Source of the DNA: Bacteroidales bacterium | GTDB lineage: Bacteria > Bacteroidota > Bacteroidia > Bacteroidales > UBA12077 | Assembly: GCA_016342685.1 (NCBI GenBank) | Contig: JAEINU010000001.1 | Coordinates: 1,160,920 to 1,224,919 of the forward strand | Direction: 5' to 3' | Length of the DNA: 64,000 nt | Position numbers and translations under genes: made by a program | Notes under the pieces: model-generated | Told to the model about the DNA's origin: nothing | Seen by the model: only the letters and a program-made list of their open reading frames with translations | Database searches by the model: none | Shown: positions 18,388 through 27,619 of the stretch, in pieces | Position numbering within the stretch: the first letter of the stretch is position 1 | How the letters are laid out: every line of letters starts with the position of its first letter

Positions 18388-18401
18388 AATTACAAAATAA
18401 A

Positions 18402-18427
18402 AAAGCGCAGCCAATACACTACGCTTT
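18402..18427 (-). terminator. Rho-independent terminator of the exported-protein operon
   Basis: Read on the minus strand, AAAGCGTAG and CTGCGCTTT form a 9-bp stem (one G-U pair) with an 8-base loop, followed by a T-rich tract. It starts 19 bp after the stop codon of the last gene (18446). Confidence 0.8.
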
Positions 18428-18445
18428 AAAATTCAATATTTAAAA

Positions 18446-19807
18446 CTACTCTTTCATTAAAGAATCTACTTTTTTATTAAGTTCTACGTTTTCATTCTTT
18501 AAATCAATAACATAAAGAGTTAGTTCTTCTATTTTTTGTAATAGTTTCGCATTCATTTCTCCAATAGAAATTCCATTTTCTTCAACTTCGGCTGTTGTTG
18601 GAATTTCAGGTAAATGCTTATTTTTATTTATAAACTTCTCAAGTTCGTTAAGACTCATTAAGTTGTAGTCTTTTTCGAAAACAAAATCAGCCCAAGTATC
18701 GGTATTTTCAACAATTACTTCGCCACATCCAATTATTCCTTTAACAGAAAGTTTATAGAGTGGATTTATAGTGCCAATACCTATGTTACCACCACCATCT
18801 ATTGTCATCCTTTGGTGAGTATTTGTTCTGAATGTCATTTTATTATCATTATGACTATAAATAATATAACCAGCATAAGTATCTTCAGGGTCACCAAAAA
18901 ATATATATTGGTTTGACGTATTTGGCGAAAGAAATTGCAGGCCTACATTTCCACTATTTTCAATGCTTACAGTTGCATTTCCATTTGAACTTACAGTTCC
19001 TGCACTGCCCTTTAGAATATGAAGTTTATTATCTGGAGTTGTTGTTCCTATTCCAAGGTTACCATTAGAATTAAGTGCCATTACATTTGCATTTAAATGA
19101 TTATTTTGTGTTCCATAATTAAATCTTAGACTTGAATTCCCTGCTCCGTTTGTTGTTTGTCTCACTAGAGACCAAACATCCGTATTTTCTGTTCCGCTTC
19201 CTTCAATAAAATTAATACCTGATCCCCAATTTCCATCTGAATTAGATATAAGATCCAACTGGGCATCTTGCGCTTCAAAAATAAATGATGAGTATTGAGT
19301 TTTAATCCCAACATTTGATGAATTAACATGTAATTTAGCTTCTGGATTTGTTGTTCCAATTCCAAAACTACCGTTTTGTAACAATGTCATTTTTTCAATT
19401 CCTCCGTTATTACCCGTATACCAATGCTGATCACCATTTTTAAAAATTCTATATCGTTTATTCCAATTCGTACCATCATATTGTGAAAAATAAATATTTC
19501 CTGCATAAGCATGCGTACCCTCTGTATTTCCACAAAAAATTAAATTCCCATTATGTTCGCCTCCAACGCCCATTGCATTTTCACCAAAAACAGATATATA
19601 CGCTCCATTTGACGCTGCAGTACCTCCATACAAACCAATGTATGATTCAATTGAATTCTTAATTGCTAAGGGATTCGATCCTGATGGACCATTTATAGTA
19701 CCAGTTGCTCCGGAATTGAAATTTAGATTATCTACAAACTGATTCTGCCCAAAAAGACTTATTGTAAAAAGAATTGCTATTGTTATTAATATTATTTTTT
19801 TACTCAT
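18446..19807 (-). CDS. secreted tail-fibre-like protein with GIGT repeats
   Basis: A 453-residue exported protein (signal peptide ILITIAILFTISLFGQ). The body has three GIGTTNPxxKLxV-type repeats (near residues 151, 251 and 345). The C-terminal region has WADFVFEKDYNLMSLNELEK, then HLPEIPT, NGISIGEMN and a coiled coil (IEELTLYVIDLKNENVELNK). This architecture is common in Bacteroidota and resembles trimeric phage tail-fibre or adhesin stalks; function is unknown. The last about 100 residues are nearly the same as those of the protein encoded at 25714-27549, which starts this operon. Followed by a terminator at 18402-18427. Confidence 0.85.
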   Translation of the reverse strand: MSKKIILITIAILFTISLFGQNQFVDNLNFNSGATGTINGPSGSNPLAIKNSIESYIGLYGGTAASNGAYISVFGENAMGVGGEHNGNLIFCGNTEGTHAYAGNIYFSQYDGTNWNKRYRIFKNGDQHWYTGNNGGIEKMTLLQNGSFGIGTTNPEAKLHVNSSNVGIKTQYSSFIFEAQDAQLDLISNSDGNWGSGINFIEGSGTENTDVWSLVRQTTNGAGNSSLRFNYGTQNNHLNANVMALNSNGNLGIGTTTPDNKLHILKGSAGTVSSNGNATVSIENSGNVGLQFLSPNTSNQYIFFGDPEDTYAGYIIYSHNDNKMTFRTNTHQRMTIDGGGNIGIGTINPLYKLSVKGIIGCGEVIVENTDTWADFVFEKDYNLMSLNELEKFINKNKHLPEIPTTAEVEENGISIGEMNAKLLQKIEELTLYVIDLKNENVELNKKVDSLMKE

Positions 19808-19869
19808 TGCTTATTATTTTATTTTTATTTGGGAACACTTCATAGTTCTTTTTTTTGATTTTAGTAGTG

Positions 19870-19907
19870 AGTAGTATCAAGACTTTAGAATTGGTCTTGA
19901 TACTACT
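19870..19907 (-). repeat. perfect 14-bp inverted repeat inside the operon
   Basis: AGTAGTATCAAGAC (19870-19883) and GTCTTGATACTACT (19894-19907) are perfect complements around a 10-bp loop. It lies in the 112-bp gap between the T9SS cargo gene and the last gene. No U-tract follows on the transcribed strand, so it looks like an RNA-processing, stabilising or attenuating hairpin rather than a classic terminator. Confidence 0.7.
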
Positions 19908-19919
19908 ATCTCATATTTT

Positions 19920-22094
19920 TTATTGTTTAATTATTTTTTCTAAATAGAGCTTATCATTTACCAAAACTCTTACAAAATACAGACCTGAAGGATAGTTACT
20001 TAAGTCAATTTTTTCAGTATTATTAAAATTACGCACTTCTTGAATTTTCTTACCTGAAATATCATAAACCTGAATATTTTTCTCTTCACCTTCAGACCCA
20101 GAAATATCTATATTAAAAATACCCTTTGATGGGTTTGGGTAGATTCTTATTGAATAATCATTTAAGGTTATATCTCGATCCTTTACAACAACTTTTTCAT
20201 CATTATTATTATCTTCTGTTTCAACAACTATATCGTTTGTCTTGCTTATATCAGAACATACTTTCATTTTTGCTGAAAAATTAGATCCCGCGACAGCATG
20301 AAACCCTTCTCTTAAAACAATTGGATTACTAGATGAATACAACAAGAGAGATCTGCTTGGAGTAACTCTATAATCACCGATTTTTAAAAAATCAACATAT
20401 TGAGATTGTGAATGAATATAAATATCATAATCTCGTGAATTTCCCTTATTAAAAGGAAGCATCGTGCAACTAATCATCTTCACACTAAAAGTCTTAGTGT
20501 AAATTACATGATTGTTTTCATCATAACATCTAATCACTATATTTCCAGAACCATTATTAAATAAACCATCATTAAGAGCTGACAGTGAAACTACAGAAGA
20601 ATTACTAAAATAAATTTCTCCATTTGTTCCTGTAAAGGAAAAGTGACTTGTACCATCAGGAAAATCAAAATCTGGGAGTCCAACCAAATTATCAGCAATT
20701 TCTTCAAAATTAAGAATCATACTTGGCTGTTTAACATGAATTGTTCTATAATGAACTTTATTTCCATCCACTTCTGAGTATGATTTCTCATTTGTTGTAT
20801 TAAAGTATAATCGTATATCAAACTCTCTTGTTTCCATTGAAAAATTGGATTGACACCTAAACTTAAATTTAGATCCATTCCATCCAACTTGTGTTAACCA
20901 CAGAAATTCCTCATCTGATTTATTTGAACTTAATATTTCAAATGCTGTGCAGGCATTACAACCTTGAGTTTCCACTTCAATTAATTCTCCACCTGGTGGC
21001 ACATCAATAGTTTCAGGAAGTTTAATAGGATCAATAATTACAACTTCAACGTCATTAACAAAATTGTCGTTTGGATTACCACCGGGTGGTACTACACATG
21101 AAACTATCATATTAAAGAAGTGCCATTTTGGATTATCAAATAATCCAGGACGACTACAACTTGTTGATTTATTCGTAAATTCTCCATAATTATGATCATA
21201 TAATGTTATCGGTTGGTCACAACCAGAATATGATATTATTAAATTTGAACAAGGTTTATATTTTGCTTTAAATCCTTCTGAACTGTTGTCTAGAATCTCA
21301 AAATATACTCCTGTACCATCATATGTTGTTTGTATATCAATATTGGGATTAAATCCTTCTATACAATCACAACCACCACCACCACTCGTTGTTTCTTCTG
21401 CTACATCAAAATTAAGAGTTTTGAATTTAATAAGATCATTATTTTGATATATCTCTAAATCAAATAAATAATTACCGACTTGAGTAGGTGTATATTCATC
21501 AATTAACTTTTTTATATATAAATCATCTTGCAAAATAAATCCTGTTTCAATATTACCTGTAAAACGGTTTTTTAATGAGTATGATAAATTACTATTTGAT
21601 GCGCCACTGGGAGTGATTCTGACATAAAAATCAATTTGTTCATTTGTGGCATAAACTAAGTGCTTGGGTTCAAGGAAAAAATCTACAGCCAAGTCAGCTT
21701 CTCCAATATAATAAGTGATCTGTTCTGTTTCTTGATTAATTTCAGGAAATTCACATTCTCCCGTAGTAAATGAAGAATATGTTGTTTGTTTCATTAAAAC
21801 ATCAATTTGAAAATAACCATTTGATATTAAACTTGAATTATTTAAATCGTATATATGAGTATAGTATTCTTGGATTGGGTAGTCTAGTATTTGACCATCT
21901 CCAAAATCCCATGTGCATTTATCACAAGGATTATTATAATAAATAGCCTCAGAATGAAGTATATATGTAATCTCAAGTTGATTGCCATTTTGAACTATTT
22001 GATAACTAAACCAATCGTTTGCTTTTACACTTTCTGAATTAAAAATAAAACATAAAGCTGTTATAATAAAAACATTGTATATATATCTTTTCAT
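19920..22094 (-). CDS. secreted protein with T9SS type A sorting domain
   Basis: A 724-residue exported protein. It has an N-terminal signal peptide (FIITALCFIFNSESVKA), a PKD-like segment (CTWDFGDGQILDY, near residue 61) and a CDCIEGFNPN motif after a glycine run (near 245). The C-terminal type A sorting domain covers about the last 75 residues (IRIYPNPSKGIFNIDI ... DLSNYPSGLYFVRV ... EKIIKQ), which directs export through the type IX system and attachment to the cell surface. Middle domains are beta-rich and unassigned. It lies 12 bp after the metalloprotease gene and is part of the five-gene operon. Confidence 0.88.
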   Translation of the reverse strand: MKRYIYNVFIITALCFIFNSESVKANDWFSYQIVQNGNQLEITYILHSEAIYYNNPCDKCTWDFGDGQILDYPIQEYYTHIYDLNNSSLISNGYFQIDVLMKQTTYSSFTTGECEFPEINQETEQITYYIGEADLAVDFFLEPKHLVYATNEQIDFYVRITPSGASNSNLSYSLKNRFTGNIETGFILQDDLYIKKLIDEYTPTQVGNYLFDLEIYQNNDLIKFKTLNFDVAEETTSGGGGCDCIEGFNPNIDIQTTYDGTGVYFEILDNSSEGFKAKYKPCSNLIISYSGCDQPITLYDHNYGEFTNKSTSCSRPGLFDNPKWHFFNMIVSCVVPPGGNPNDNFVNDVEVVIIDPIKLPETIDVPPGGELIEVETQGCNACTAFEILSSNKSDEEFLWLTQVGWNGSKFKFRCQSNFSMETREFDIRLYFNTTNEKSYSEVDGNKVHYRTIHVKQPSMILNFEEIADNLVGLPDFDFPDGTSHFSFTGTNGEIYFSNSSVVSLSALNDGLFNNGSGNIVIRCYDENNHVIYTKTFSVKMISCTMLPFNKGNSRDYDIYIHSQSQYVDFLKIGDYRVTPSRSLLLYSSSNPIVLREGFHAVAGSNFSAKMKVCSDISKTNDIVVETEDNNNDEKVVVKDRDITLNDYSIRIYPNPSKGIFNIDISGSEGEEKNIQVYDISGKKIQEVRNFNNTEKIDLSNYPSGLYFVRVLVNDKLYLEKIIKQ

Positions 22095-22106
22095 TTTTTT
22101 AATATT

Positions 22107-24998
22107 TTAGTCTGAAAAACCTACAATCCTTGTTAAAACTGGAATATGAGTCCAAGATCCATTAACTTCTACTTGTAGGCTAATTATAATCTTTATAGCC
22201 TTACCTGATGAAGTTATTTGATATGTTTTATAACTATGTTGAGGTATACCAGTATATTGAACACCATCAATAGTTATAACATGCCATTTATCGCTATTAT
22301 TTGAAACTGTTATTTCGATATTGTCTCCACAATTATTTTCTATAACAACATCTAAATAATCTTCTGGATTTTCGCCAACATCACCATCTACAAGAAAAAT
22401 GTAGTTATTATCTGTTCCTAGTAATGGTTTAACATCTACATCATAATCCCATCCAACTTGAGATTCGTCAATAAATAACTTAGATAATACTGGGTCTTTT
22501 TCTTTTATAATTGGTATATCCGCAAAATCCTTTCCACTAAATTTTAATTTATACAATCCAGCAGTTATTTTCTCAGAAGGAATTAAAAAAGTCCAATTTG
22601 TTTTTTTTGCAATTTCTTCTGAAGATAATGTTGTGGTATAAACTAATGCATTCCCGTTAAAAACTTCAATATTTAGACTTTTTAACGGTAAAGATGTTTT
22701 TACATCAATGTTTAAAGTTGTTGCTTCTAACACCTCAAAATTATTAGTCTCTTCGAAAGACCAAGTATTGCTGCTTTTATTATATTCACGTTCAAATTCA
22801 ACGGAAGGAATAACTTCTGAATTCTGACTAATTCCAACGCTTTCTATATAAGCTGGTAGAATATTAATGTAATTATTTTTAACAAATGTTTGTTCTGTAC
22901 AATCAATATGTTTTAAACTTACATTAAATGAACCTGATTTTGTATATTCATGACCTGTATTTTCAATAGTTGAACTTATTCCATCTCCAAAGTCCCAAAG
23001 CCAATCTCCTGTTGCACCTGTAGACAGATTCCTAAATTTAATTAGCTTTAGATCAAATATAGATTGTTTTGCATTAAAATTTAAATTGGCTTGTATTGCA
23101 TTATCCCATTTAATTTCATAATTACCAGGAATTACTCCTTCATTTCCATCTACTCTAGTAACTAATACAACAAAATCTTCACCTACAGCATGGCATATAT
23201 TCTTTTGTCCAACTCCATTAACGGTTTCAATTTCTTTACTACTAGTTATTTCGTTAGTTGTGGTATTAAAAGTATGGAATTGAACCTTAAAATCCGCCAT
23301 TATATTATCTCCATCGGGATCGGCATTAAAATAAAGCGATTTTGTTTGATAATTGATATTATTAGTTTCAACCTTATGCGCTCTAAAAGCAAAAGATTTG
23401 TCAATGTCAGTATCAGTACTTGGAAAAATTTGTGGAAAACTTGTTGATTGATTGCATGAAATTGCAATTGGCTCTGTAAAGGCAGGATTAGAAGGATTAG
23501 CTAGAATAGATGTATAAAAATTATTTGTATTAGGATCATCCCAATTATTTACTAAATGACCATCCTTTTTCCATCTGTTATCGTGAAAATAAGCTTTTTC
23601 GGTAAAATTAGACAAAGCTTCATCGTAGGTTTTGAAATTACCATTAACATTAAGTAATTCATTGCTCATGAAAGTTTCAATTTTTCCAAAATTTGAAGAA
23701 TTATTCTGTTCATATGCTTTGCATGTTTCACGAAAAATAGCCAACTTATCTTTATTTGTTATAGTATTATTCGTTTTATCTAAATTGTGTTCATACAAAT
23801 GCCTCCAGAACATGGCATAATCATATTTTATATCATGATGACTTTTAAAATTGTAATTTGAACCAATTGCATCATTTAAAAAGCCAGCTGTATAATATTC
23901 GTAAGAATATTTATATGTATTTATTGCAAAAGCTGTATTAGCATTAATTGTACTAAAATTTCCCTCATTCATAAATATCGTTTCAAGGGATTTAGCTTGC
24001 CCTTCTATTAGCCATAATCGATTATTTAATTCTGTTTGAGAATTTGGGAAATTTGCAACTATATTATTCCATGACATATGACTCCATTGAATACCATGTA
24101 AAAATTCATGGCTAATAATTTGATATATTAGTTCATTCTCTGTAAGGTGATTATTTTGAATACTTGATAGTGATTTTACATAATCTATACTTCTGCTATC
24201 TATATAAATCGCCCTATCTCCATCGTTACCAACAGCATAAATATCACTTCCAAAATAGAATGTTAAACTAGGAGCTTGATAATTTGAATGGATAAAAATA
24301 TGATAATCTCCATCTTGATCAAAGGGAATATTTGTTATGGTTCCTTGATTATTTGTTCTCGAAATACCTTTGCAAAGCTCCCATTCATCGACTTCTTTCG
24401 TCCAAGAATCTCTAAATGCATTTTCAACATATCCTGTAAATATATTAGAACTTATGCCTAAAGGATGATTATTAAAAAAGTTATCTGCATAATGAATAAT
24501 AAAATTATACGGAACACCTGTTATTGAGAACTGTTTTTGCTTTTCAATAACTAAATAGCTATCAAAGTTATTACTGTGATTATGATAACTAAAGTTCACA
24601 ATTAAATTACCAGTTAAACTACCGTTGTGTTCTCTTACCTCAATTTCAAAAAAACCAGAATTACCATTCAGTCCATTAGAAATATCTACACCCAAATTAT
24701 TATTTGAGGGTAAAATTGTTGAAATTCTACCAGAACTACTTACTGTTTGTCGCGAATTATAAATTATGGTTCCACCATATTGAGCAATATTTCTAACAAT
24801 TAAATCAACATCCTGACCAAGAGTCAAAAAGTTAACAGTTATTTTAAGCCTTGATCCTGTTTGTGCAGTTAAATGATAATAATCAACTTGATTGTTATTA
24901 AATGGGATACCATTAATTTGAACTTTAGGAGCTTGGGCATGTACTGATAATACTATGAATAATAGAATTATAATTATATTTACCTTTTTCATTGTCAT
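22107..24998 (-). CDS. secreted zinc metalloprotease with PKD domain
   Basis: A 963-residue exported protein with a signal peptide (IIIILLFIVLSVHAQ). ATG 24998 or the third codon (24992) may be the start. The zinc site is HEFLH (residues 297-301) with a likely third ligand E332 in WLIEGQAKSLE, as in gluzincin-type peptidases. An N-terminal beta-domain (about 30-140) may be a pre-peptidase-like module, and a PKD domain (WLWDFGDG ... HEYTKSGSFNVSL) lies at about 645-710. No T9SS sorting domain is seen at the C-terminus, which ends in a beta-rich segment, so its release route is unclear. It sits between a lipoprotein and a T9SS cargo in the same operon. The peptidase call rests on the HExxH...E pattern. 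Confidence 0.82.
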   Translation of the reverse strand: MTMKKVNIIIILLFIVLSVHAQAPKVQINGIPFNNNQVDYYHLTAQTGSRLKITVNFLTLGQDVDLIVRNIAQYGGTIIYNSRQTVSSSGRISTILPSNNNLGVDISNGLNGNSGFFEIEVREHNGSLTGNLIVNFSYHNHSNNFDSYLVIEKQKQFSITGVPYNFIIHYADNFFNNHPLGISSNIFTGYVENAFRDSWTKEVDEWELCKGISRTNNQGTITNIPFDQDGDYHIFIHSNYQAPSLTFYFGSDIYAVGNDGDRAIYIDSRSIDYVKSLSSIQNNHLTENELIYQIISHEFLHGIQWSHMSWNNIVANFPNSQTELNNRLWLIEGQAKSLETIFMNEGNFSTINANTAFAINTYKYSYEYYTAGFLNDAIGSNYNFKSHHDIKYDYAMFWRHLYEHNLDKTNNTITNKDKLAIFRETCKAYEQNNSSNFGKIETFMSNELLNVNGNFKTYDEALSNFTEKAYFHDNRWKKDGHLVNNWDDPNTNNFYTSILANPSNPAFTEPIAISCNQSTSFPQIFPSTDTDIDKSFAFRAHKVETNNINYQTKSLYFNADPDGDNIMADFKVQFHTFNTTTNEITSSKEIETVNGVGQKNICHAVGEDFVVLVTRVDGNEGVIPGNYEIKWDNAIQANLNFNAKQSIFDLKLIKFRNLSTGATGDWLWDFGDGISSTIENTGHEYTKSGSFNVSLKHIDCTEQTFVKNNYINILPAYIESVGISQNSEVIPSVEFEREYNKSSNTWSFEETNNFEVLEATTLNIDVKTSLPLKSLNIEVFNGNALVYTTTLSSEEIAKKTNWTFLIPSEKITAGLYKLKFSGKDFADIPIIKEKDPVLSKLFIDESQVGWDYDVDVKPLLGTDNNYIFLVDGDVGENPEDYLDVVIENNCGDNIEITVSNNSDKWHVITIDGVQYTGIPQHSYKTYQITSSGKAIKIIISLQVEVNGSWTHIPVLTRIVGFSD

Positions 24999-25001
24999 AT
25001 T

Positions 25002-25703
25002 TTAATAATTAAAAGTTGTAACACTCCATAAATCTTTAAATGATTCATCTTTAAATAAATAAATTCTTCCTACTTGATTATTTCGATAAATTAAATAGAA
25101 GGTATAAATAGTCTTTTCATATTTTACCTGTAAAATATATTGATAGTCTATATTGAACTGTTTTAAAGTCCCATCTATTTTTTTAATATCAATAATTTCA
25201 TAATTTACACCATAATTAAAAAACAAGATGCATCTTATTTTTTCAATAAATTCAATATTATTTGAACTTTGTACTTTTAAAAAGAGTTTATTAAAAGATC
25301 TAACTGGATTATATTTTATTCCATCATAATAAGCACTTATATTAACTTTGGAGCTACCTACAACTTGGGAGCTATAAAAATGAACATTAGGGAATACCTT
25401 CCTAATATAATCAGGTAATGAGTTAATTATATTATAAAAGTGATAATTGTCTGTTAGATTGTATCTAATACTGTCCAAAATGTTCTCTGCAACTTTTTGT
25501 TCTAGGGTCGATTTTGTTGTAATAGTATCAGAAACTTCTTCCTTAAGCACCTCCGCAACTGTAAGCTGCACTGGCGGTTCACTTTTTGGCAAAAACTGTT
25601 CTGGTGTTTCTTTCTCTGTTGTAATTTCTTGTTTGCTTTTACACATAACAAGAAAAAAAGAACAGAACAATAATAGAAAGGATATTCTTTTGTAATTTCT
25701 CAT
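25002..25703 (-). CDS. putative lipoprotein, unknown function
   Basis: A 233-residue protein with a lipobox ending FLVMC (about C21), followed by a Glu/Lys/Pro-rich linker and a compact alpha/beta-looking C-terminal region (about 85-233). It lies 10 bp after the LamG gene and 3 bp before the metalloprotease gene, so the three are cotranscribed and very likely coupled. No family is recognised; it may anchor or assist its exported neighbours. Confidence 0.75.
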   Translation of the reverse strand: MRNYKRISFLLLFCSFFLVMCKSKQEITTEKETPEQFLPKSEPPVQLTVAEVLKEEVSDTITTKSTLEQKVAENILDSIRYNLTDNYHFYNIINSLPDYIRKVFPNVHFYSSQVVGSSKVNISAYYDGIKYNPVRSFNKLFLKVQSSNNIEFIEKIRCILFFNYGVNYEIIDIKKIDGTLKQFNIDYQYILQVKYEKTIYTFYLIYRNNQVGRIYLFKDESFKDLWSVTTFNY

Positions 25704-25713
25704 AATTTTATAT

Positions 25714-27549
25714 TTATTTTTTTTCTAATTGCTCAACACGTTTTGCAAGAGTTTCGATTAGCTCTTGTTGTTTAATAGTATGAAGAGTTAGTTCTTCTAT
25801 TTTTTGTAAAAGTTTGGAGTTCATTTGTCCAACCGAGATACCGTTTTCTTCAACTTCGGCAGTTGTTGGAATTTCTGGTAGGTGTTTGTTAGCTTTTATG
25901 TAGTTATCAAGTTCTTTTAAAGACATGAGTTTATAATCGTTTTCGAAAACGAAATCGGCCCAACCATCTGTATTTTCAACTATTATTTCGCCGCAACCAA
26001 TTGTTCCTTTAACTGAGAGTTTGTAAATCGGAGAAGTGGTTCCAATGCCAACGTTGCCACCCCCATTAGCTATGATTACATTTCCTGATTCGTAATAATT
26101 TAAAAATACACTTCCGGTTGAAGTACCTGCCCTCAGATGTAAAATTCCATCTGTGGACCTTCCAAAAATATTTTTAAATCCTTTAATATAACTTTCTCCA
26201 TCAGGACCTTTAATATTCCCAGATATTTCTAGTTTCTCAGTTGGATTTGTAGTGCCGATACCAACGTTACCGTTACTCATAACCTTCATACGTACATTAC
26301 TTTCATCATCTTCAAGTTGTATAATAACCGCACTTGAACTTGCTCCACCCCAACCATTATGTATTAATAGGCCTTGAGAGCTTCCTCCGTCATTTTGAAT
26401 TCTTGCAGTCCAATAATCATTTGTTGATTTAAAAACATCAAATCCAGCACCTGGATCAGTGGTTCCAATTCCAACATTTCCGATATTATCCATAAATATT
26501 CCTGTATTCCACACTCCTTGCGTTGATGAATGTGTTTGCAACTGCATTTTACTGGCTCTTGTTTGTGAAGGGTCTGAAAAATGAACGATTCTACTTGTAT
26601 ATTCACCATAAGTTTCACTTTTATAACCTAGAGAAATCGCCACTCCTCTGTTAAAATCATAATCACCAGCTTTTGAGTCAATGTGTAAGGCATCAACAAT
26701 TGTATTTTCCTCCCCAAATGGTGAACAAATGCGTACAATTTCATTTCCAACGGTAGAAGAATAATTATTACCAATTTGAAGTTTTGTTCTCGGATCTGCT
26801 GTTCCAATACCAACATTACCATCAGTATTATATATTTTAGAACCTAATTTATTCCAAACAGCTACTTCTATAGTAGGAGGAGCAGGAGGAACAATAGACT
26901 CATCATTATAATGTTGGCTAATTTCTGTTTCACTGAGTGGTCTTGTATACATTAGGAGCTCATCCATATCCCCAGAAAATGACATTCCAGGTCCATTACC
27001 CAAACTTCCTTGTCCTCCAACACTATTTATCAACGTTTCATTTGGTAAATCTGTTTTTACGGCTGTATTACTCAATACTCCATTAACATACAAAGACATT
27101 TCATTGTTATTTCTTGTAATAGCAATGTGCATCCATTGTTCTGTACCTATATAATAAGAACCAAATTCACTGTTTCCTGAATAAACAGTAAAACCCCCAG
27201 ATTCTTCATCAACTTGAAAATTCCCCCCATTAAAAATAGTTAGGGGCATTCCCACCTCATCCCTAAGATTTATCCAGGTACAGATTGTATACTGGGTTCC
27301 CAAATCAATCGGTGTAAATTCTATCTTTCCTTCTAACTCAAAATAATAAGCTGAATTAGCTACATTATTTCTATCCATAGCTAAAGAAGCATCAGTAACC
27401 ACACCATCATTACCACTAACACTTCCATCATTTGCATTTCCATTAAAAGACCAGTAACCAACTAGACCGTCAGATGGCCATTGAGCGTTCACATATAAAC
27501 TACATGTTAAAAGAATTAATACAATAGAAAGATTTTTAATTTTTCTCAT
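25714..27549 (-). CDS. secreted LamG-domain tail-fibre-like protein
   Basis: A 611-residue exported protein and first gene of the operon. Signal peptide (SIVLILLTCSLYVNAQ); LamG/concanavalin-like domain at about residues 25-215 (GLVGYWSFNGNANDGS, MHIAITRNNNEMSLYVNG, MDELLMYTRPLSETEI), which often binds carbohydrate. Four GNVGIGT repeats follow (near 245, 357, 427 and 498), then the WADFVFENDYKLMSLKELDN / HLPEIPT / NGISVGQMN region and a terminal coiled coil. The C-terminus is a close paralogue of the last gene in the operon (18446-19807). Likely a trimeric surface protein with a sugar-binding head; this is inference. Confidence 0.87.
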   Translation of the reverse strand: MRKIKNLSIVLILLTCSLYVNAQWPSDGLVGYWSFNGNANDGSVSGNDGVVTDASLAMDRNNVANSAYYFELEGKIEFTPIDLGTQYTICTWINLRDEVGMPLTIFNGGNFQVDEESGGFTVYSGNSEFGSYYIGTEQWMHIAITRNNNEMSLYVNGVLSNTAVKTDLPNETLINSVGGQGSLGNGPGMSFSGDMDELLMYTRPLSETEISQHYNDESIVPPAPPTIEVAVWNKLGSKIYNTDGNVGIGTADPRTKLQIGNNYSSTVGNEIVRICSPFGEENTIVDALHIDSKAGDYDFNRGVAISLGYKSETYGEYTSRIVHFSDPSQTRASKMQLQTHSSTQGVWNTGIFMDNIGNVGIGTTDPGAGFDVFKSTNDYWTARIQNDGGSSQGLLIHNGWGGASSSAVIIQLEDDESNVRMKVMSNGNVGIGTTNPTEKLEISGNIKGPDGESYIKGFKNIFGRSTDGILHLRAGTSTGSVFLNYYESGNVIIANGGGNVGIGTTSPIYKLSVKGTIGCGEIIVENTDGWADFVFENDYKLMSLKELDNYIKANKHLPEIPTTAEVEENGISVGQMNSKLLQKIEELTLHTIKQQELIETLAKRVEQLEKK

Positions 27550-27605
27550 AATTTAAATTATTAATATTTTTAATTTGTTTGTTACAACAATTGTGAATTT
27601 GAACA

Positions 27606-27613
27606 CAAAAATA
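27606..27613 (-). promoter_or_regulatory. putative -7 promoter box of the exported-protein operon
   Basis: TATTTTTG on the minus strand matches the Bacteroidota TAnnTTTG element, 56 bp upstream of ATG 27549. A TTTG box is not seen at the usual 19-21 bp; that zone is occupied by an 18-bp palindrome, suggesting an activator-dependent promoter. Confidence 0.55.
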
Positions 27614-27619
27614 ACATTT

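Larger units (their letters stand above)
17355..18401. other. gene-free repeat island
   Basis: About 1.05 kb without a credible gene; the 61-codon open frame at 17631-17816 is made of repeats. The region holds a module present twice (17510-17706 and 17859-18005), several short palindromes and scattered copies of a roughly 28-bp element related to TTCATACTTCGATAAACT. It resembles the REP-type intergenic clusters of Bacteroidota genomes. No tRNA or other recognised RNA gene was seen. Confidence 0.75.

Noticed and set aside
17355-18401. Repeat island as a CRISPR array
   Set aside because: Repeats differ in length, spacing and orientation and no cas genes are present.
23190-23447. Open frame on the plus strand within the metalloprotease gene
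   Set aside because: A shadow of the minus-strand gene, with no independent start signal or known domain.
18446-27549. Tail-fibre-like genes taken as a prophage remnant
   Set aside because: Both proteins carry signal peptides, and no capsid, terminase, lysis, integrase or repressor genes are near. The GIGT family is common in Bacteroidota chromosomes outside phages.
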